DNA from: Zelonia costaricensis
Taxonomy: Eukaryota > Euglenozoa > Kinetoplastea > Trypanosomatida > Trypanosomatidae
Direction: 5' to 3'
DNA: 47,358 bases
NCBI GenBank assembly: GCA_030849075.1
Contig: JASAOO010003364.1
Span: 1-47,358, forward strand
Under the pieces are notes generated by a model. The model had not been told where the DNA came from. It worked only from the letters and a program-made list of their open reading frames with translations, and ran no database searches. Of this stretch, positions 18,201-28,737 are shown one piece after another; positions within the stretch are counted from its first letter, which is position 1; each line of letters opens with the position of its first letter. The position numbers were made by a program, and so were the translations under genes.

Positions 18201-19604
18201 CTACGTCTTGACGCGCTTGTACTTGAGGATCTTCGCCCGGCGTGCCTCCTCCTGCTTCTCGTGCGCGCGAGTGCGGATGCCCATGAGCTTGTACCGGCGT
18301 GCCTTGCGCAGGTTCTGGCGGTACTTCTTGCGTGCGTCTGTGTACTTCTTGAGGTCGTACACCTTCTTCTTGGGGGCGGCCGCAGCCGGCTTGGCGCTCT
18401 TCGCATCCTCGACGTCGGCCTGGCTCACAAGCTGCGGCGCTGCGAACTCATCGCGGAAGTACGTGTACAGGGGCGGTGCGGTGAGCTGACACTCGTCCGT
18501 GGCCAGCTTGCTGAGGTCTTCCTCCTCATTCGGCACAAATGTGGGGAAGGCCGGCAGGCCCCGGTGCTCGTTCCACAGCGTGTACCCCTTCGTGTTGATC
18601 GTGTCGCTGAACTTGACGTACGTGCCGACGTCGGCGTCGAGAAGGGTGGGGAGGTAGATGAGGGAGTTCTTGTAGTCGATGCGCCAGATGGGGACGCCCT
18701 GGTATGTCTCCGCCGAGGCGCCCGTCTGCCCCGCCATGCGGTGGCCGGGGTAGATGCGCTTCTGCCCCTCTGCCCCCATGCAACCCGGCCGGCGCTGCCA
18801 CTTGGAGTCACCCAGCCACACATACCCGCCGTCGAAGCCGTGGCGGAACATGACGCCCTGGAAGCCGTAGTCGGTGTTCTGGAAGGTGATGGTGACCTCC
18901 TGGCCGGGCTTGAAGTGGCGCACGTCCAGCTTTGTGCCGACCGGCGCGTACGCGTCCGGCGTAACCGGGAAGCCAGCCGACACGTGCTTCACCGGCACGC
19001 CGGCCGCTTTGTAGAAGGCAGTGACGTGGGGCTTGTGGAACTCCACTGGCACGTTCATTGCGCCGACGTACACCTTGTCCGTGCCGACATCGCCGTTGCG
19101 GGTGGTGTGCTTGACGATCTGGTTGTCCGGAAACCAGAAGGCCGTGCAGTCGAACTGGTTGCCAAGGTCGTCGTAGTCCTTGCAGGTGAAGGCCTTGACC
19201 CCGATCATGCCGAAGCGCACGCTGTAGAACATGTTGAACTCACCAAACGGCGGCGGGTTGTCCCAGGCACGGGTGTCCTGGTACAGCTCCGGAAACTTCT
19301 CGCGCAGGCGGATGAAGGCGTCGTACTTGTCTTCGCGGATGGCGTCGTAGGTGGTCTGCAGCTGTTCGATCTGCCACTCCCGCGGGTTCGCGGGGATCTT
19401 GGGGTACAGGCTCATCCTGTCGCCGTGGTCAAAGAGGTACGGGTAGTAGCAATGGTACATGTCGCGGTCCTTCTCCTCCATGAGGGCCGGGTAGCAGCGG
19501 TACCAGTCCGTTCGCACGCGCCGGTCGCCCGGGCCACCACCGGTGCGCCACCGCCGCGCGCCGCCCGCCGAGGTGCTAAGTGCGCCGCGGCAGAACCGCT
19601 GCAT
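18201..19604 (-). CDS. MRPL3: Mitochondrial large-subunit ribosomal protein uL3m
   Basis: A 467-residue mitochondrial uL3. The N-terminus (MQRFCRGALSTSAGGARRW) is basic and hydroxylated with no acidic residue, a mitochondrial-import type. The uL3 core is clear: VGTKLDVRHFKPGQEV, FQGVMFRHGF (about 247), a KWQRRPGCMGA block (about 270) and YPGHRMAGQTGA (about 285) correspond to the FKGVxKRHGF...HRRPGSxG...GKKMAGxxG signature, followed by WRIDYKNSLIYL and VGTYVKFSD. It is longer than bacterial L3 (about 210 residues) because of a 200-residue N-terminal extension and a very basic C-terminal tail, as expected of kinetoplastid mitoribosomal proteins. I chose the ATG at 19604 because the upstream part of the open frame is UTR-like and the presequence begins there. 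Confidence 0.9.
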   Translation of the reverse strand: MQRFCRGALSTSAGGARRWRTGGGPGDRRVRTDWYRCYPALMEEKDRDMYHCYYPYLFDHGDRMSLYPKIPANPREWQIEQLQTTYDAIREDKYDAFIRLREKFPELYQDTRAWDNPPPFGEFNMFYSVRFGMIGVKAFTCKDYDDLGNQFDCTAFWFPDNQIVKHTTRNGDVGTDKVYVGAMNVPVEFHKPHVTAFYKAAGVPVKHVSAGFPVTPDAYAPVGTKLDVRHFKPGQEVTITFQNTDYGFQGVMFRHGFDGGYVWLGDSKWQRRPGCMGAEGQKRIYPGHRMAGQTGASAETYQGVPIWRIDYKNSLIYLPTLLDADVGTYVKFSDTINTKGYTLWNEHRGLPAFPTFVPNEEEDLSKLATDECQLTAPPLYTYFRDEFAAPQLVSQADVEDAKSAKPAAAAPKKKVYDLKKYTDARKKYRQNLRKARRYKLMGIRTRAHEKQEEARRAKILKYKRVKT

Positions 19605-20404
19605 CTCCCCAACGAGGAAGGAAGAGGACGGAAGGGGAGGGGGGTGTTGGTGAGAGCGAGTATGGGAGTCCGCCGCGTCGAGGTGCGGAGGCGAGAAATC
19701 ACAAACACGCAAAGGGCGGGATCAGTCCCCTGCCACCTCGCGCGTAGCTGCGCGCGGCCCAAATTTCCAGGGAAAGAGAGAGAGGGACGTCAGAGGTGAA
19801 GCTCGAGTTGCGCCGTGTTGGGGACGAGAAGGCAACGCGTGGGAAGGAGTACAAAGCCGCCACGGGCATTCCGAAGGTGCGAGGAGCTGTGCCGTGCAGA
19901 AGCTGACCAGGCGGTGTGTGCGGCCGAAGAGGTGGTGTGGCGAGCGATGACGTGAAACCTGGTCTTCCTTGAGCCACAAGTCTGCATGCCATAAGTGCAC
20001 CGTGTCGCTCTCCTGCTCGCTGCATTCCAAGCAGCCGCTTCAACAGCAGAGCCGACTCCACTCCACTCCACTTGACCCCCCCCCTCCCCTCGCAGTATGA
20101 GGAGAGGGAGGAGAGACGGGACGCGGACGGCCTGGGGCGCACGCGTGCCACGTACCCAGCGCCGAGCGGGTCGCCGTTGTGCCTTGCGTTCGCTTCCTCC
20201 GTTTCTCTTCTCTGTAGTTGTGGGTGGCCAAAATTGCCGTCACGCAGCATCAGTGGCGATCAGCGACACAAGAACGAAGGCGGTTCTCTTCATACACGTC
20301 GCCGCGGCTCCATTCCAACCCATGCACTCGTCGCTGCATCGCCGAGCGCTACGCCGGTCGCGGTGGCAGTGGAGAACGGCTGCGGTACGGCCACGGCCAG
20401 CTCG
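19605..20404. other. Intergenic region downstream of the mitochondrial orphan
   Basis: About 0.8 kb. An A/G-rich run at 19611-19643, a pyrimidine tract on the coding strand, sits just upstream of the uL3m start. No supported gene. Confidence 0.5.
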
Positions 20405-21253
20405 CTACCGAGCTCCGTGCACGGGGTCGTAGCCCTGCGTCAGCTCCGACATGCGCCTCTCCAGCGCCGCCCGAAAAGGGTGCTGCGGCTCCATCAGCGT
20501 GAAGAGGTACCGCAGCGTCGCTTGGTCGCGGTAGAAGCGCGTATTGAGCACCGCTGACTCGGGGATGTCGGCGCGCAGCTGCTGCACCTCGAACGGGGCG
20601 TGCTTGAACCAGCGGTGCGGGAACGACCGCCAGCTCGCCCGTGCGATGGGGTGGCGGTGGCGGTGCACGCCGTCCTGGCGCTGGTCTCGGTAGCCCTTGC
20701 CGGCGCTCTTCACCAGGCGCTCCATCACCGGCGGCGTGAGAAGGAGCAACACCTTGTCGCCCCACTGCATGTACAGCTTGTGGGCCTCAATGAACTCCTT
20801 GTGCGAGCGGTAGTTGTTCCGGCGGTGCAGGCTGCGATCGCCGTGGTCGTGCAGGAGGCGGCGGTGCTGCTCCGGCTTCGGTTCCCGGAAGGCCCGCTTC
20901 ACGCGGCGCTCGAAGAGGGCCTTGTTTGCCTCCGGATCGGCACGGCGAAGGTGGCCAATCACGGCGTAGCACAGATCGTGCAGCTCCTGCGACGCCGCCT
21001 CGAGCTCGTCGAACTCGTCCTCATCCGCCCCGTCCTCGTCCGCAGCGCGCACCTCAACCGACGGCACAAACGACTCACCGCGTTCCTCACGCGGCCCCGC
21101 CGTGGTGGCCAGCGCCGCCGCCGCGGGTGGCGGCGACGTTGCAAGAAAGCGCCGCGCCGCCGACGAGACCGGCGGCCGAGCCGCGACTGTGGTTCGGCGC
21201 CGCAGAGCGGGCGCAGCGACGCGCACGAGCGCACTCACGAGTCGCCGCTGCAT
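20405..21253 (-). CDS. Conserved-looking mitochondrial protein of unknown function
   Basis: A 282-residue protein with no domain I recognise. The N-terminus (MQRRLVSALVRVAAPALRRR) is a textbook amphipathic, arginine-rich mitochondrial presequence. After it come an Ala/Pro linker, an acidic stretch (ADEDGADEDEFDELEAAS) and a helical, strongly basic and histidine/arginine-rich body (EQHRRLLHDHGDRSLHRRNN; GYRDQRQDGVHRHRHP) ending DPVHGAR. The basic body and the adjacent uL3m gene make a mitoribosomal or RNA-associated role plausible, but this is inference. The ATG at 21253 was chosen because the presequence begins exactly there; the frame remains open further upstream. Confidence 0.75.
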   Translation of the reverse strand: MQRRLVSALVRVAAPALRRRTTVAARPPVSSAARRFLATSPPPAAAALATTAGPREERGESFVPSVEVRAADEDGADEDEFDELEAASQELHDLCYAVIGHLRRADPEANKALFERRVKRAFREPKPEQHRRLLHDHGDRSLHRRNNYRSHKEFIEAHKLYMQWGDKVLLLLTPPVMERLVKSAGKGYRDQRQDGVHRHRHPIARASWRSFPHRWFKHAPFEVQQLRADIPESAVLNTRFYRDQATLRYLFTLMEPQHPFRAALERRMSELTQGYDPVHGAR

Positions 21254-21888
21254 GGAACAAGATGTCGGCCGCTCGTGGACCAAAGAAGTGGTGAAGAAAG
21301 CGATGCGTCCGACTGGGGAGGCGAGACGCTTCTGTGAAGAGGCAGGGGGGCGCGTTGTGGACGGCCGCGCAGCTCTCTGCCCGTGTTCACGGTCGAGGAA
21401 GGGGGAGGAGGACGTGGACGTGGTGGTGGAGGGTGCGAGGCCGCGAGTGGGGTGCCGAGCGGGTGTTGGGGTTGTGCACGTACGCGTTGACCCGCAGAGG
21501 GCGGGGAGAGGTGAGAGCAGGGTCACGGCGTTGGCACGTGCAGAAGGGCAGTCGTGCAGGGAGGAGGGCGGCTAGTCGTCCCTTGCCGACCCAACGACGC
21601 CTCCCCGTCCAGGAGGGGCTGCGTGTTGGGCCTGGAGAGGCTGCGCGCGTACGAAGGGAGTTCCGCGAGGCGGGGGACTGCCTGGGTCAAGTCGGTCATG
21701 CTGTGCTTCATTTTCTGCTGCGCACTACGACGATCCGTGAGGCGGCGACCCGGCGCGCACGTGTCCGTCACAGCGCCTCGCAGACGCGGCTGTGTACCTT
21801 AATCGGCTTCGCTTCCTCCGTCGGCGGACGGTGCTGCAGGGGGCTGCTGACGGAAGAGGAAAGACCACTGTGAACAACTGGTCGCGAC
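21254..21888. other. Intergenic region between two mitochondrial-type genes
   Basis: About 0.63 kb. It contains a purine-rich run near 21398-21410, a possible splice signal for the gene below. No gene seen. Confidence 0.5.
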
Positions 21889-23883
21889 TTAGCAGCCGTC
21901 CAGGATTGTGTGAAGGAACACGGGCAGCTCTTCCAGAAGGAACGCTGCCTGGGTGCTGCCCGTCACTTGCACCGCACAAAGGACTGCTCTCCCGCGGCCT
22001 TGCAGGCGCTCAGAGAGTCGCGCCGCATCACGCTTGGGGATCGACAGCGTCACGACGCCGTGTTCGGCGCATTCGGCGACCCCTGCGTGGCACGCGAGCT
22101 GTGCCCCCTTCGGGTTGGCCAACGCCGCGCACGCCACGGCCACGGAGCCGCCGCACAGCGCACGCAGCGGCAGCGACGGGAAAAGAAAAAGCAGCCCAAT
22201 CGCAGCGCGGCGTGCGGCGTCGTCGGCGGGCGAGTCCGGCGGCGGTGCGGCGGGGTCGTCGCTGCTGTGGCCGCCGAGGTGCACGAGGATAAGACGGCGA
22301 GCGGGCGCCGCGGCGGCCGAGAAGAGGTGCGTCAGGAGGGAGTAGTGAGTCGCCGCCGTCGCGCTGTCGGGGTTGTGCAGGCAGCGACGTGCAAGATTGA
22401 CGCGAAGCGCATGTTCCGCCGCCTCCGCTGGACTCCTCTGCGTGGCGCCGCCCCTCTGACTGGCGCCGGCACGAGTGTGCGTTGCCAGCAGCGTCGTGTG
22501 CGTCAAGAGCGAACACCAGCAGCCCCTGTAGTCCACGCCCATGCCAGGCACCCACGGGAGCGCTGGCGCCGCCGTGCCGTCCACCGCGCGCACCAACATC
22601 GCCAGCGTTCGATCAGGGGCGGCAGTCGTGGCTCGGCCAAGGACGCGGCCGAACAGCGCAGCGTCGACGGAGTCGACAGCACCAGCGGCGCTGGACGCCG
22701 TCCCCGCGGCGGAATGCTGCACCTCGAGCACCGCTTGCGATCGAAACGCACTGACGCAGTCGAACAGCGCCGCCTCATCGGACAAGAGCGCGTCGCACAA
22801 CGGCAGTACGTACGAATGCACGCGGCTGCTCAGCTGCGTATCGCGGCCTGTGCCGGGTGCGGCGACAAGGTCAAGTAGCGTCAGTGTCAGCGCATCCGCG
22901 GTCGCCTCCGTCACTGTCGTGTCGCCCGCCGCGTCCGCCCCGACGAGCGTCGCGGCCCACGCCAAGAGGCGGTAGCACTCGGAGTCGCGCGACAAGGTGC
23001 ACACCCGCACGGTGGCCGCCACCAACGCCGGCCTCATGTCATCGCTCACGGTGCCGGCGTGTGCTGCGTGCGCGCACACCAGCAGCCGCATCAGTGCGAT
23101 TGCCGTCCCGGCCGGAAGGGCTCGCGTGCGCTGCTCCGTGAGGTGAATCAGCGTGCGTGCTGTAGACGAGGAAACGGCACTGCCACCCGCCGCAGCACAG
23201 ACGGACACCTCGTCTTCCAGCTCATACGACGTCCCTGCAGGGCGCACGAGCGAACCGCGCACCAGTGTGATTGCCTGCGTGACGTCCGCTTCGCTGACCG
23301 TCGAGGTCCACTGCATCACTGGGAGGACGCGCCAGTTCATGCGCACCGACCGGCGCACCTGCGAGTCGGCGGCAGACTTGACCATGCTCCATAATCGGCC
23401 TGGTGCGCGTTGGAAGATGTCCGCCACGTAGCCTAGCACGTGATGCCTCCAGCACAAGTCCAGCGCGTGGTTGTGCATCCACCCAAACGTCACGCAGCCA
23501 TCCGGCATCATGACGAGGTCGCACACGTGGCGCCACGCAGGCTCGGCGTCACCAGCCGTGCCCGGCGGCTCGTGAAGGGCCTCGCTGCATGCCATCGAGC
23601 AGCCGAGCAGCGTAGCGCTCATGTCTTGCGGGGTCGACGACCAGCTCTGCATGGCGCAGGTCATCGCGCGGTACACGTAGTCCACCTCAAAGCCAGACAT
23701 GTCATCGAAGTTGGCTGAAAAGGTGGGAAGGGGGGGCATCGACGGCAACGCACTGCCGCCACGCACGACCGGCGCTAGCGGCGCGGTGCCACGTGGGCCG
23801 ACGCCGACCTCGAGCAAGCACGGTGTCGCCACACGTGGGCGCACGTGACGCAGCAACCGCTGCCACGCCCCTGCGGATTGCAT
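21889..23883 (-). CDS. Large mitochondrial-type orphan protein
   Basis: A 664-residue protein without a recognisable domain. The start MQSAGAWQRLLRHVRPRVATP at 23883 is an Arg-rich, acid-free presequence-like segment; the open frame continues upstream but reads as 5' UTR. The body is Ala/Leu/Val/Thr-rich and looks like stacked helices (for example CMQSWSSTP, TAIALMRLLVCAHAAHAG, LLAWAATLVGADAAG). That would suit a helical-repeat scaffold, although I cannot define a repeat period. The C-terminus (VVTLSIPKRDAARLSERLQG ... EELPVFLHTILDGC) is more mixed alpha/beta. It lies in a run of three genes with mitochondrial presequences. Candidates include an RNA-processing or mitoribosome-assembly factor, but no motif decides this. 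Confidence 0.75.
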   Translation of the reverse strand: MQSAGAWQRLLRHVRPRVATPCLLEVGVGPRGTAPLAPVVRGGSALPSMPPLPTFSANFDDMSGFEVDYVYRAMTCAMQSWSSTPQDMSATLLGCSMACSEALHEPPGTAGDAEPAWRHVCDLVMMPDGCVTFGWMHNHALDLCWRHHVLGYVADIFQRAPGRLWSMVKSAADSQVRRSVRMNWRVLPVMQWTSTVSEADVTQAITLVRGSLVRPAGTSYELEDEVSVCAAAGGSAVSSSTARTLIHLTEQRTRALPAGTAIALMRLLVCAHAAHAGTVSDDMRPALVAATVRVCTLSRDSECYRLLAWAATLVGADAAGDTTVTEATADALTLTLLDLVAAPGTGRDTQLSSRVHSYVLPLCDALLSDEAALFDCVSAFRSQAVLEVQHSAAGTASSAAGAVDSVDAALFGRVLGRATTAAPDRTLAMLVRAVDGTAAPALPWVPGMGVDYRGCWCSLLTHTTLLATHTRAGASQRGGATQRSPAEAAEHALRVNLARRCLHNPDSATAATHYSLLTHLFSAAAAPARRLILVHLGGHSSDDPAAPPPDSPADDAARRAAIGLLFLFPSLPLRALCGGSVAVACAALANPKGAQLACHAGVAECAEHGVVTLSIPKRDAARLSERLQGRGRAVLCAVQVTGSTQAAFLLEELPVFLHTILDGC

Positions 23884-24959
23884 TACACAAAACCCTACGG
23901 GAGAGCAGAGAGGAGGAGAAGAAGCGGGGGGGGGGTGACGTTCGCGCGTGACGCGAAGGGGTGAGGGAGGTGTGCGCCGCCGTGCGTGCCTGAGGCGGAC
24001 TCTGCCTGCACTAAAGAAAAAGGCGCGAACCAAAGCTGCGTCGCACCGCCTTGGTGGGGTGAACGCTTCCCGCTGAGCGCGGGTTGCATCGGTGGCGCAG
24101 TGGCACGCGCGAGGGTACAGATGACGCAGGGGAGCGGGAGGAGGTGAAGGCGGGTGGTGGGGAGGAGGTGAAGGCGGGAGACGGCGCAGCGCACAACGCG
24201 GCCGCGGCCAGTCGAAAGACCGGCACCGTACCGGCGAAGCAAAACAGTCGTGCCTTGACAGTCGCGCGTTTCGGCGTCTGGAGAGACGCGCACACGCGCC
24301 TTCACCGCGTCACCCTCCCCACCCCATCCCTTGCCACCACTCCCGCCCTGCGCGATGCGAAAGTGGAAGCGGTATGGGGATGGGAGGGTGTGGGTGCGTG
24401 TAGCGCCAGTCTGGGCTTCGTGCCGAACTGCTTGGGCAGCTGTCGGCATTCTTCACCTCTTTCACTCATTCAAGGCCTCGCACGGTGCCCAGTAAGCACT
24501 GCGTAGTGTCTGCGCTGCGGGGTTGACGTGGTGGACTGCACGTCACAAGGCTGCGTGGCACTCAGCATACGTTGATGCCGAATTAGGATCAGCTTCGCAT
24601 TAGCATGGGTGCGTGGTGGTCCACGGAGTGCGGGTGGGAATGCGTGCAGTCGGGTGCGAACATCGCAGCTGGGAAGGCACGTGGGGCACGAGGCGCTACA
24701 GCATGCGCCACTTGCCTGCACACGGCTCTGACACGCAACGCTTGCTGCTCCGTTACTAAGGGGAGGCGCCACCCACCACACTGCACCCCCGCCATCTGTA
24801 CAAACTGCCTACGTTACCTATACGCGGAGGCGGGCAATTCCCAAAGACCTGCGTCCTCGACAGCAGGTGAGTCTTACACAAACACACGCACACACCCAAA
24901 CTTGTACGCAGAACAGAAAACGTAGATGATGAAGAGGGGGGGGGGGAACGCCGCGCAAC
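23884..24959. other. Intergenic region with a short direct repeat
   Basis: About 1.08 kb between TrpRS and the large orphan. A 19-bp purine-rich sequence occurs twice (24136-24154 and 24160-24178), a pyrimidine tract on the coding strand. A G run lies at 24938-24947. No gene supported. Confidence 0.5.
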
Positions 24960-26150
24960 TCATTCCGTTGTCTCTGCGGCCTCCTTGACCGGGCCCATTG
25001 GTCGGATATCAGTGAAGAACGCCGCGTCGGCGTCCGTCACCTTCTTGCGCGCCTCCTGATGCTTCGTGACGATGTCTGTCAGAATCTGGATGAGCCGCTT
25101 CTTGACATCACCGGTCATGATGCGGCCAAGCATGTAGTCCCTCTGCAGCCGCTCCAGCTCCGCGTCGTCCTCGAGGAAGAAGCGCAGCCACTGCACAGGC
25201 ACGTCCACGCTGGTGTTGCCGCCGAGCAGCAGCTGCTCCTTCTTGTCCGCGCCACCGCCGCTGAAGGCGTGCTTGTTGATCTTGTCCTTGATCATCTTTG
25301 GCGTGTCGGTCAGAAACACGGCGACGCCGGTGGAGGAGCTCATCTTGCCCTTCGACCCACTCAGGCCAGGGAAGAACTTGGAGTGGATCAGCGCGGGTTT
25401 GAGGTAGCCGAGGCGCGGCGCGATGTCGCGGGTGAGGCGGAAGTACGGGTCCTGGTCGATGGCCTGCGGGATGAGACAGAACACGTTGCCCTTCTTCACG
25501 TCGAAGATGTGCGGGAAGGCGACGGAGAAGGATGGGGCCGCCTGGATGGCCGGGAACATCCAGCGGCCGCAGTTGTCCTCCATCTTGAAACCGAAGCAGC
25601 CACGCACCTGACTGGCCGTGTAGGCCTTCTCGATGCGGGCAACCGTGCGGTACATCTGGCCAACGTACTCGAAGTCGCGGAAGATGAAGGTGAGCTTGGG
25701 GTCGAAGCCGAGGGCGATGATGTCCTTGAGGTTCTCCGTCGTCATCTTGTCGATCTCCTCCATTGTGATGTCCTTGAAGAAGAACTTCTCGTCGTCGGTG
25801 AGCTGGATGACGAGGGGCACCTGAAATGTGTCCTGCAGCCACTTGGTGAACATGAAGGGGACGAGGTGGCCCGTGTGCATCGACTCACTGCTGGGGCCGC
25901 GGCCGGTGTAGAGATAAAAGGGCTCGCCCTTCTCGTAGACGTCGAGAAGGAGGTTGAGGTCGCGGTGCGAAAAGAAGATGCCGCGGCGCAGAAAGTGATG
26001 CGCCTTCTTGCCGGTCAGCCGCTCCATCCGCTCCAGCAGCCGCTCATCCACCGCCTGGCACCCGAAGTCGCGGATAAGCTTGTCGTAGTTGACGTCGCCC
26101 TCCACCGTCCACGGCGTCACGACGGCCTCCGTGCTGGCAGGGTCGGCCAT
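24960..26150 (-). CDS. WRS1: Tryptophanyl-tRNA synthetase, cytosolic type
   Basis: A 396-residue class I aminoacyl-tRNA synthetase that charges tRNA-Trp. It is of the eukaryotic/archaeal type: the HIGH signature is MHTGH (about residue 91-95), preceded by YLYTGRGPSSES, and the KMSKS loop is KMSSS (about 268-273, in GSKGKMSSSTG). Diagnostic eukaryotic TrpRS segments are present, including QLTDDEKFFFKDITMEE, GRWMFPAIQAAPSFS and QAIDQDPYFRLTRD. The first ATG of the frame is at 26150 and gives MADPAST with no targeting sequence, so I call the cytosolic enzyme. Trypanosomatids have a second, mitochondrial TrpRS for edited tRNA-Trp (established), which this is not. Length matches the parasite enzymes, which lack the long WHEP extension of animal TrpRS. 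Confidence 0.95.
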   Translation of the reverse strand: MADPASTEAVVTPWTVEGDVNYDKLIRDFGCQAVDERLLERMERLTGKKAHHFLRRGIFFSHRDLNLLLDVYEKGEPFYLYTGRGPSSESMHTGHLVPFMFTKWLQDTFQVPLVIQLTDDEKFFFKDITMEEIDKMTTENLKDIIALGFDPKLTFIFRDFEYVGQMYRTVARIEKAYTASQVRGCFGFKMEDNCGRWMFPAIQAAPSFSVAFPHIFDVKKGNVFCLIPQAIDQDPYFRLTRDIAPRLGYLKPALIHSKFFPGLSGSKGKMSSSTGVAVFLTDTPKMIKDKINKHAFSGGGADKKEQLLLGGNTSVDVPVQWLRFFLEDDAELERLQRDYMLGRIMTGDVKKRLIQILTDIVTKHQEARKKVTDADAAFFTDIRPMGPVKEAAETTE

Positions 26151-27365
26151 GGCGGACTGCGCTGGGTAGGGAGGGGTGAGAAGTTGGAGAGGAAGCCAGA
26201 TGGGAAGGGCCGCAGGTGATGTGGCGAGCAGCCGGGTAGGGGGAGGAGGGGCGGCGATAGGGAGCAAAGAGCAGCTACGACACAGCGCGATGCAGTGGAT
26301 CCTGCCACGCAGCAGCCACACCGAAGACACGAGGGAGCGGAGTGAGGAGGAGACGGGTGGAAGGCATCGAAAGACGGCTCGCGACAGCGGCCACACAAGA
26401 GGGGGAGGGGGTTGCGGGCGAAGGATGCGCCGCCGACACTGGGTGCCGCGCTCGCGCAGTGCTTGTCCGCACGCGGGTGCCGCACCGCAGAACTTCACGC
26501 TCTCGCGCTCTACCACGAGTGCACCGCATACCAGCCTGCACGCAGTTTCGCGATGCGCAGCGCGGTGAGCCGCCACGACTAGGCCTTGCGTCCGCCTTGT
26601 GTGCTTGCACTTCTTGCGGCACACATCACTTGCGTTGAGGGAGAGGCTTCAACGCCCGCCCCCGTGCGCCACTGATGTTCCGACGACAACGGAGGCAGGG
26701 CGGGGGCAACGAGCAGCACATCACCATGGGCACACACACACACACACATCGAAGTCCACACTCAGAAAGCCAGCATCGAGGTACGCACGCGTTAGCGCGC
26801 AGAGACGCTGTCTCAGGGGTGGGTGGCCGATGCAGGAAAGAGAGAGCGCACAGACAGCAAGCCAAGACACGGGTGTGCCGCAGCACTCCGTCCACTAGCC
26901 GACACAGCAAAGGGAAAGAAGGGAGAAGCGACACAGCCGCCATCCCACACACGTACAGATAGTGGGGCGGCTCCTCGCATGCGCAGGTGCTCGGTAGGTG
27001 GGTGGGTGGGTGAAGACGAGGGATGGGGAGCTACCCTTCGACTGGGGCACGAAGGCTCAGAGCCGGCGCAGCGACAGCAGCAGCCCCGAGTGGCGTCGGA
27101 GGATACACCAGAAACTGGAAGGGCGGCGAGCGAGGCAGCAGCGCAACCGCACCTCGCGGTGAACAACAGGGAGAGGAGAAGAGGCTCGGCAACGCAACGG
27201 AGTCACATTCGCCCTGGCGCACATTGAAGCAATAGGGAGGCACGGAGTCGCACGACCGAGGCCCCCGCTCCGCTGACGTGACGACAAGAACTGGGGAAGG
27301 GAGAAGTACGGGAGGTGGACGTCTCCGCGGTCGGCGCCGCAAGGCTGCGAGGACACTGGTGGCGG
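26151..27365. other. Intergenic region upstream of TrpRS
   Basis: About 1.2 kb. Purine-rich runs at 26164-26204 and 26236-26252 give pyrimidine tracts close to the TrpRS start; a short CA repeat is near 26731-26748 and a GGTG repeat near 26995-27012. No gene supported. Confidence 0.5.
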
Positions 27366-28139
27366 CTAGTTGACAAGCAAGCCCAGGCTCACAATTACCA
27401 GCATCACCATCATGCAGACGAACAGCATCTTGTTCCGCGACGAGGTCGTCTGGTACTGGCGGGCGCGCTGAAGGTGCTGCGAGGCGTTGCGGGTCGCCCG
27501 CTCTGCGGCAGACAAGTTGTTGTCCACCGACTCCAGCTGCTCCCCTTGCTCGTTCACCATGCCGTTGATGTGCTGGAAGATCTCGTGGATGTCGCGCACG
27601 TTCTCAGCAATCTCGCCCGTCTCCCGCTGCCGCTCCAGCATCAGCTCCTCGTACATGTCCCGCTCAAACTGCACGCGCTGCGGCGCCTCCGTTGCGAGAA
27701 GCGCCCGACCCTCGGTCTGCCCCCCGCTCGGTCCCTCCTCTTCGTTGTCGCTGGACTCGCGGAACGTGCGGAGCTGGCGGCTGCCCGGCGCGGCACGTGC
27801 CGACCCGCCGTCCATGCATTTACGGTAGAACTCATTGCAGACCCGCTCGTACTCCTGTAGCGCGATTTCGGCATCCTTGGCAAGCTTGCGCCCCTCATCA
27901 CTGAGGCTCTTGTCGAGCATGATGAAGCGCTCGAAGGACTTCACGGCTTTGCGGATGTCCTGCACGTCCGTAGCGTTGGCCTCACGCGTGAGCCGCTTCA
28001 CCTCCTCGCGCTCCTTCTTGATCTCCTCGGCGGAGCTGCGCCTGTTGGTGATGCGGCGTATCGTCGTGATCTTCTGTCCAAGCACTTGGAGGTGCTTTGC
28101 GAGCAGGTCGCAGGCACGGCGCCAGCTCGGGTCCACCAT
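27366..28139 (-). CDS. Qa-SNARE (syntaxin family)
   Basis: A 257-residue tail-anchored SNARE for membrane fusion in the endosomal/Golgi pathway. The N-terminal 110 residues form a three-helix (Habc-like) bundle. A charged linker follows, then the SNARE motif at about 173-235 (EIAENVRDIHEIFQHINGMV through ATRNASQHLQRARQYQ), with the central-layer glutamine in NEQGEQLESVDNN, which matches the syntaxin xxQGExIDxIExN signature. A C-terminal anchor (about 238-256, MLFVCMMVMLVIVSLGLLV) ends one residue before the stop. The start is the ATG at 28139 (MVDPSWRRA); the upstream part of the open frame is not needed by the family. Assignment to a particular syntaxin (Pep12/syntaxin 7/syntaxin 16 type) needs a tree. 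Confidence 0.9.
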   Translation of the reverse strand: MVDPSWRRACDLLAKHLQVLGQKITTIRRITNRRSSAEEIKKEREEVKRLTREANATDVQDIRKAVKSFERFIMLDKSLSDEGRKLAKDAEIALQEYERVCNEFYRKCMDGGSARAAPGSRQLRTFRESSDNEEEGPSGGQTEGRALLATEAPQRVQFERDMYEELMLERQRETGEIAENVRDIHEIFQHINGMVNEQGEQLESVDNNLSAAERATRNASQHLQRARQYQTTSSRNKMLFVCMMVMLVIVSLGLLVN

Positions 28140-28737
28140 GATCGGCTGCGGCGTAGGGCGACACACGGGGGTGCACGGCACGCACGAGAGGTGACGCGAA
28201 GTGTGATGCGGGAGAGAGAGTTGGGTGAAAGGCTAGCGTGCTTGAAGCGAGCTGTGCACGAGCGAGAGAGGGAGGCAGAGGGCGGGCGGTGTGGCAGAGG
28301 CGTACGTGCGGTGGGACAAGAGGGTGACGCAAGAGGGAACACGGTCGGCGAAGGGTGTGGCATGCGGGGCACCCGCCACCCGAGCTGCAGCGGCATTGCA
28401 AGGCGCGCATGCGGTTTTGTTATTTGTCCCGCAGCTGGTCAGCCCATGGGCCAAGCACAGCGGCGTGTCGGGGTGCGAGATCTGCAGCAGCGCAGCAGGC
28501 GCGTGCACGACACGCGTACGTCGCGAAGGACAGCACCACAGCGGTCATTCAACTGCATGGCGTGGGCACTTTGACAGGTCCTCTCCCAGGGACCTCGAGG
28601 CGACCTCTCTGCCCCCACCGCTTAGGCACGCCAAGTTGCAGCGCACGCACGCTCACACGGGCCACGGGAGAGCGCGGCAGCGCCGCCTCGCCAGCTATCG
28701 AAGAGGGGAAGAAGAGCGCCTCCTTCGCTGCGCTCCC
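28140..28737. other. Intergenic region upstream of the syntaxin
   Basis: About 0.6 kb. Purine-rich runs at 28203-28222 and 28260-28288 are likely pyrimidine tracts for the syntaxin mRNA. No gene seen. Confidence 0.5.

Noticed and set aside
18105..19799. 564-codon + strand open frame
   Set aside because: Mirror of the uL3m gene, in which the ribosomal signature is clear.
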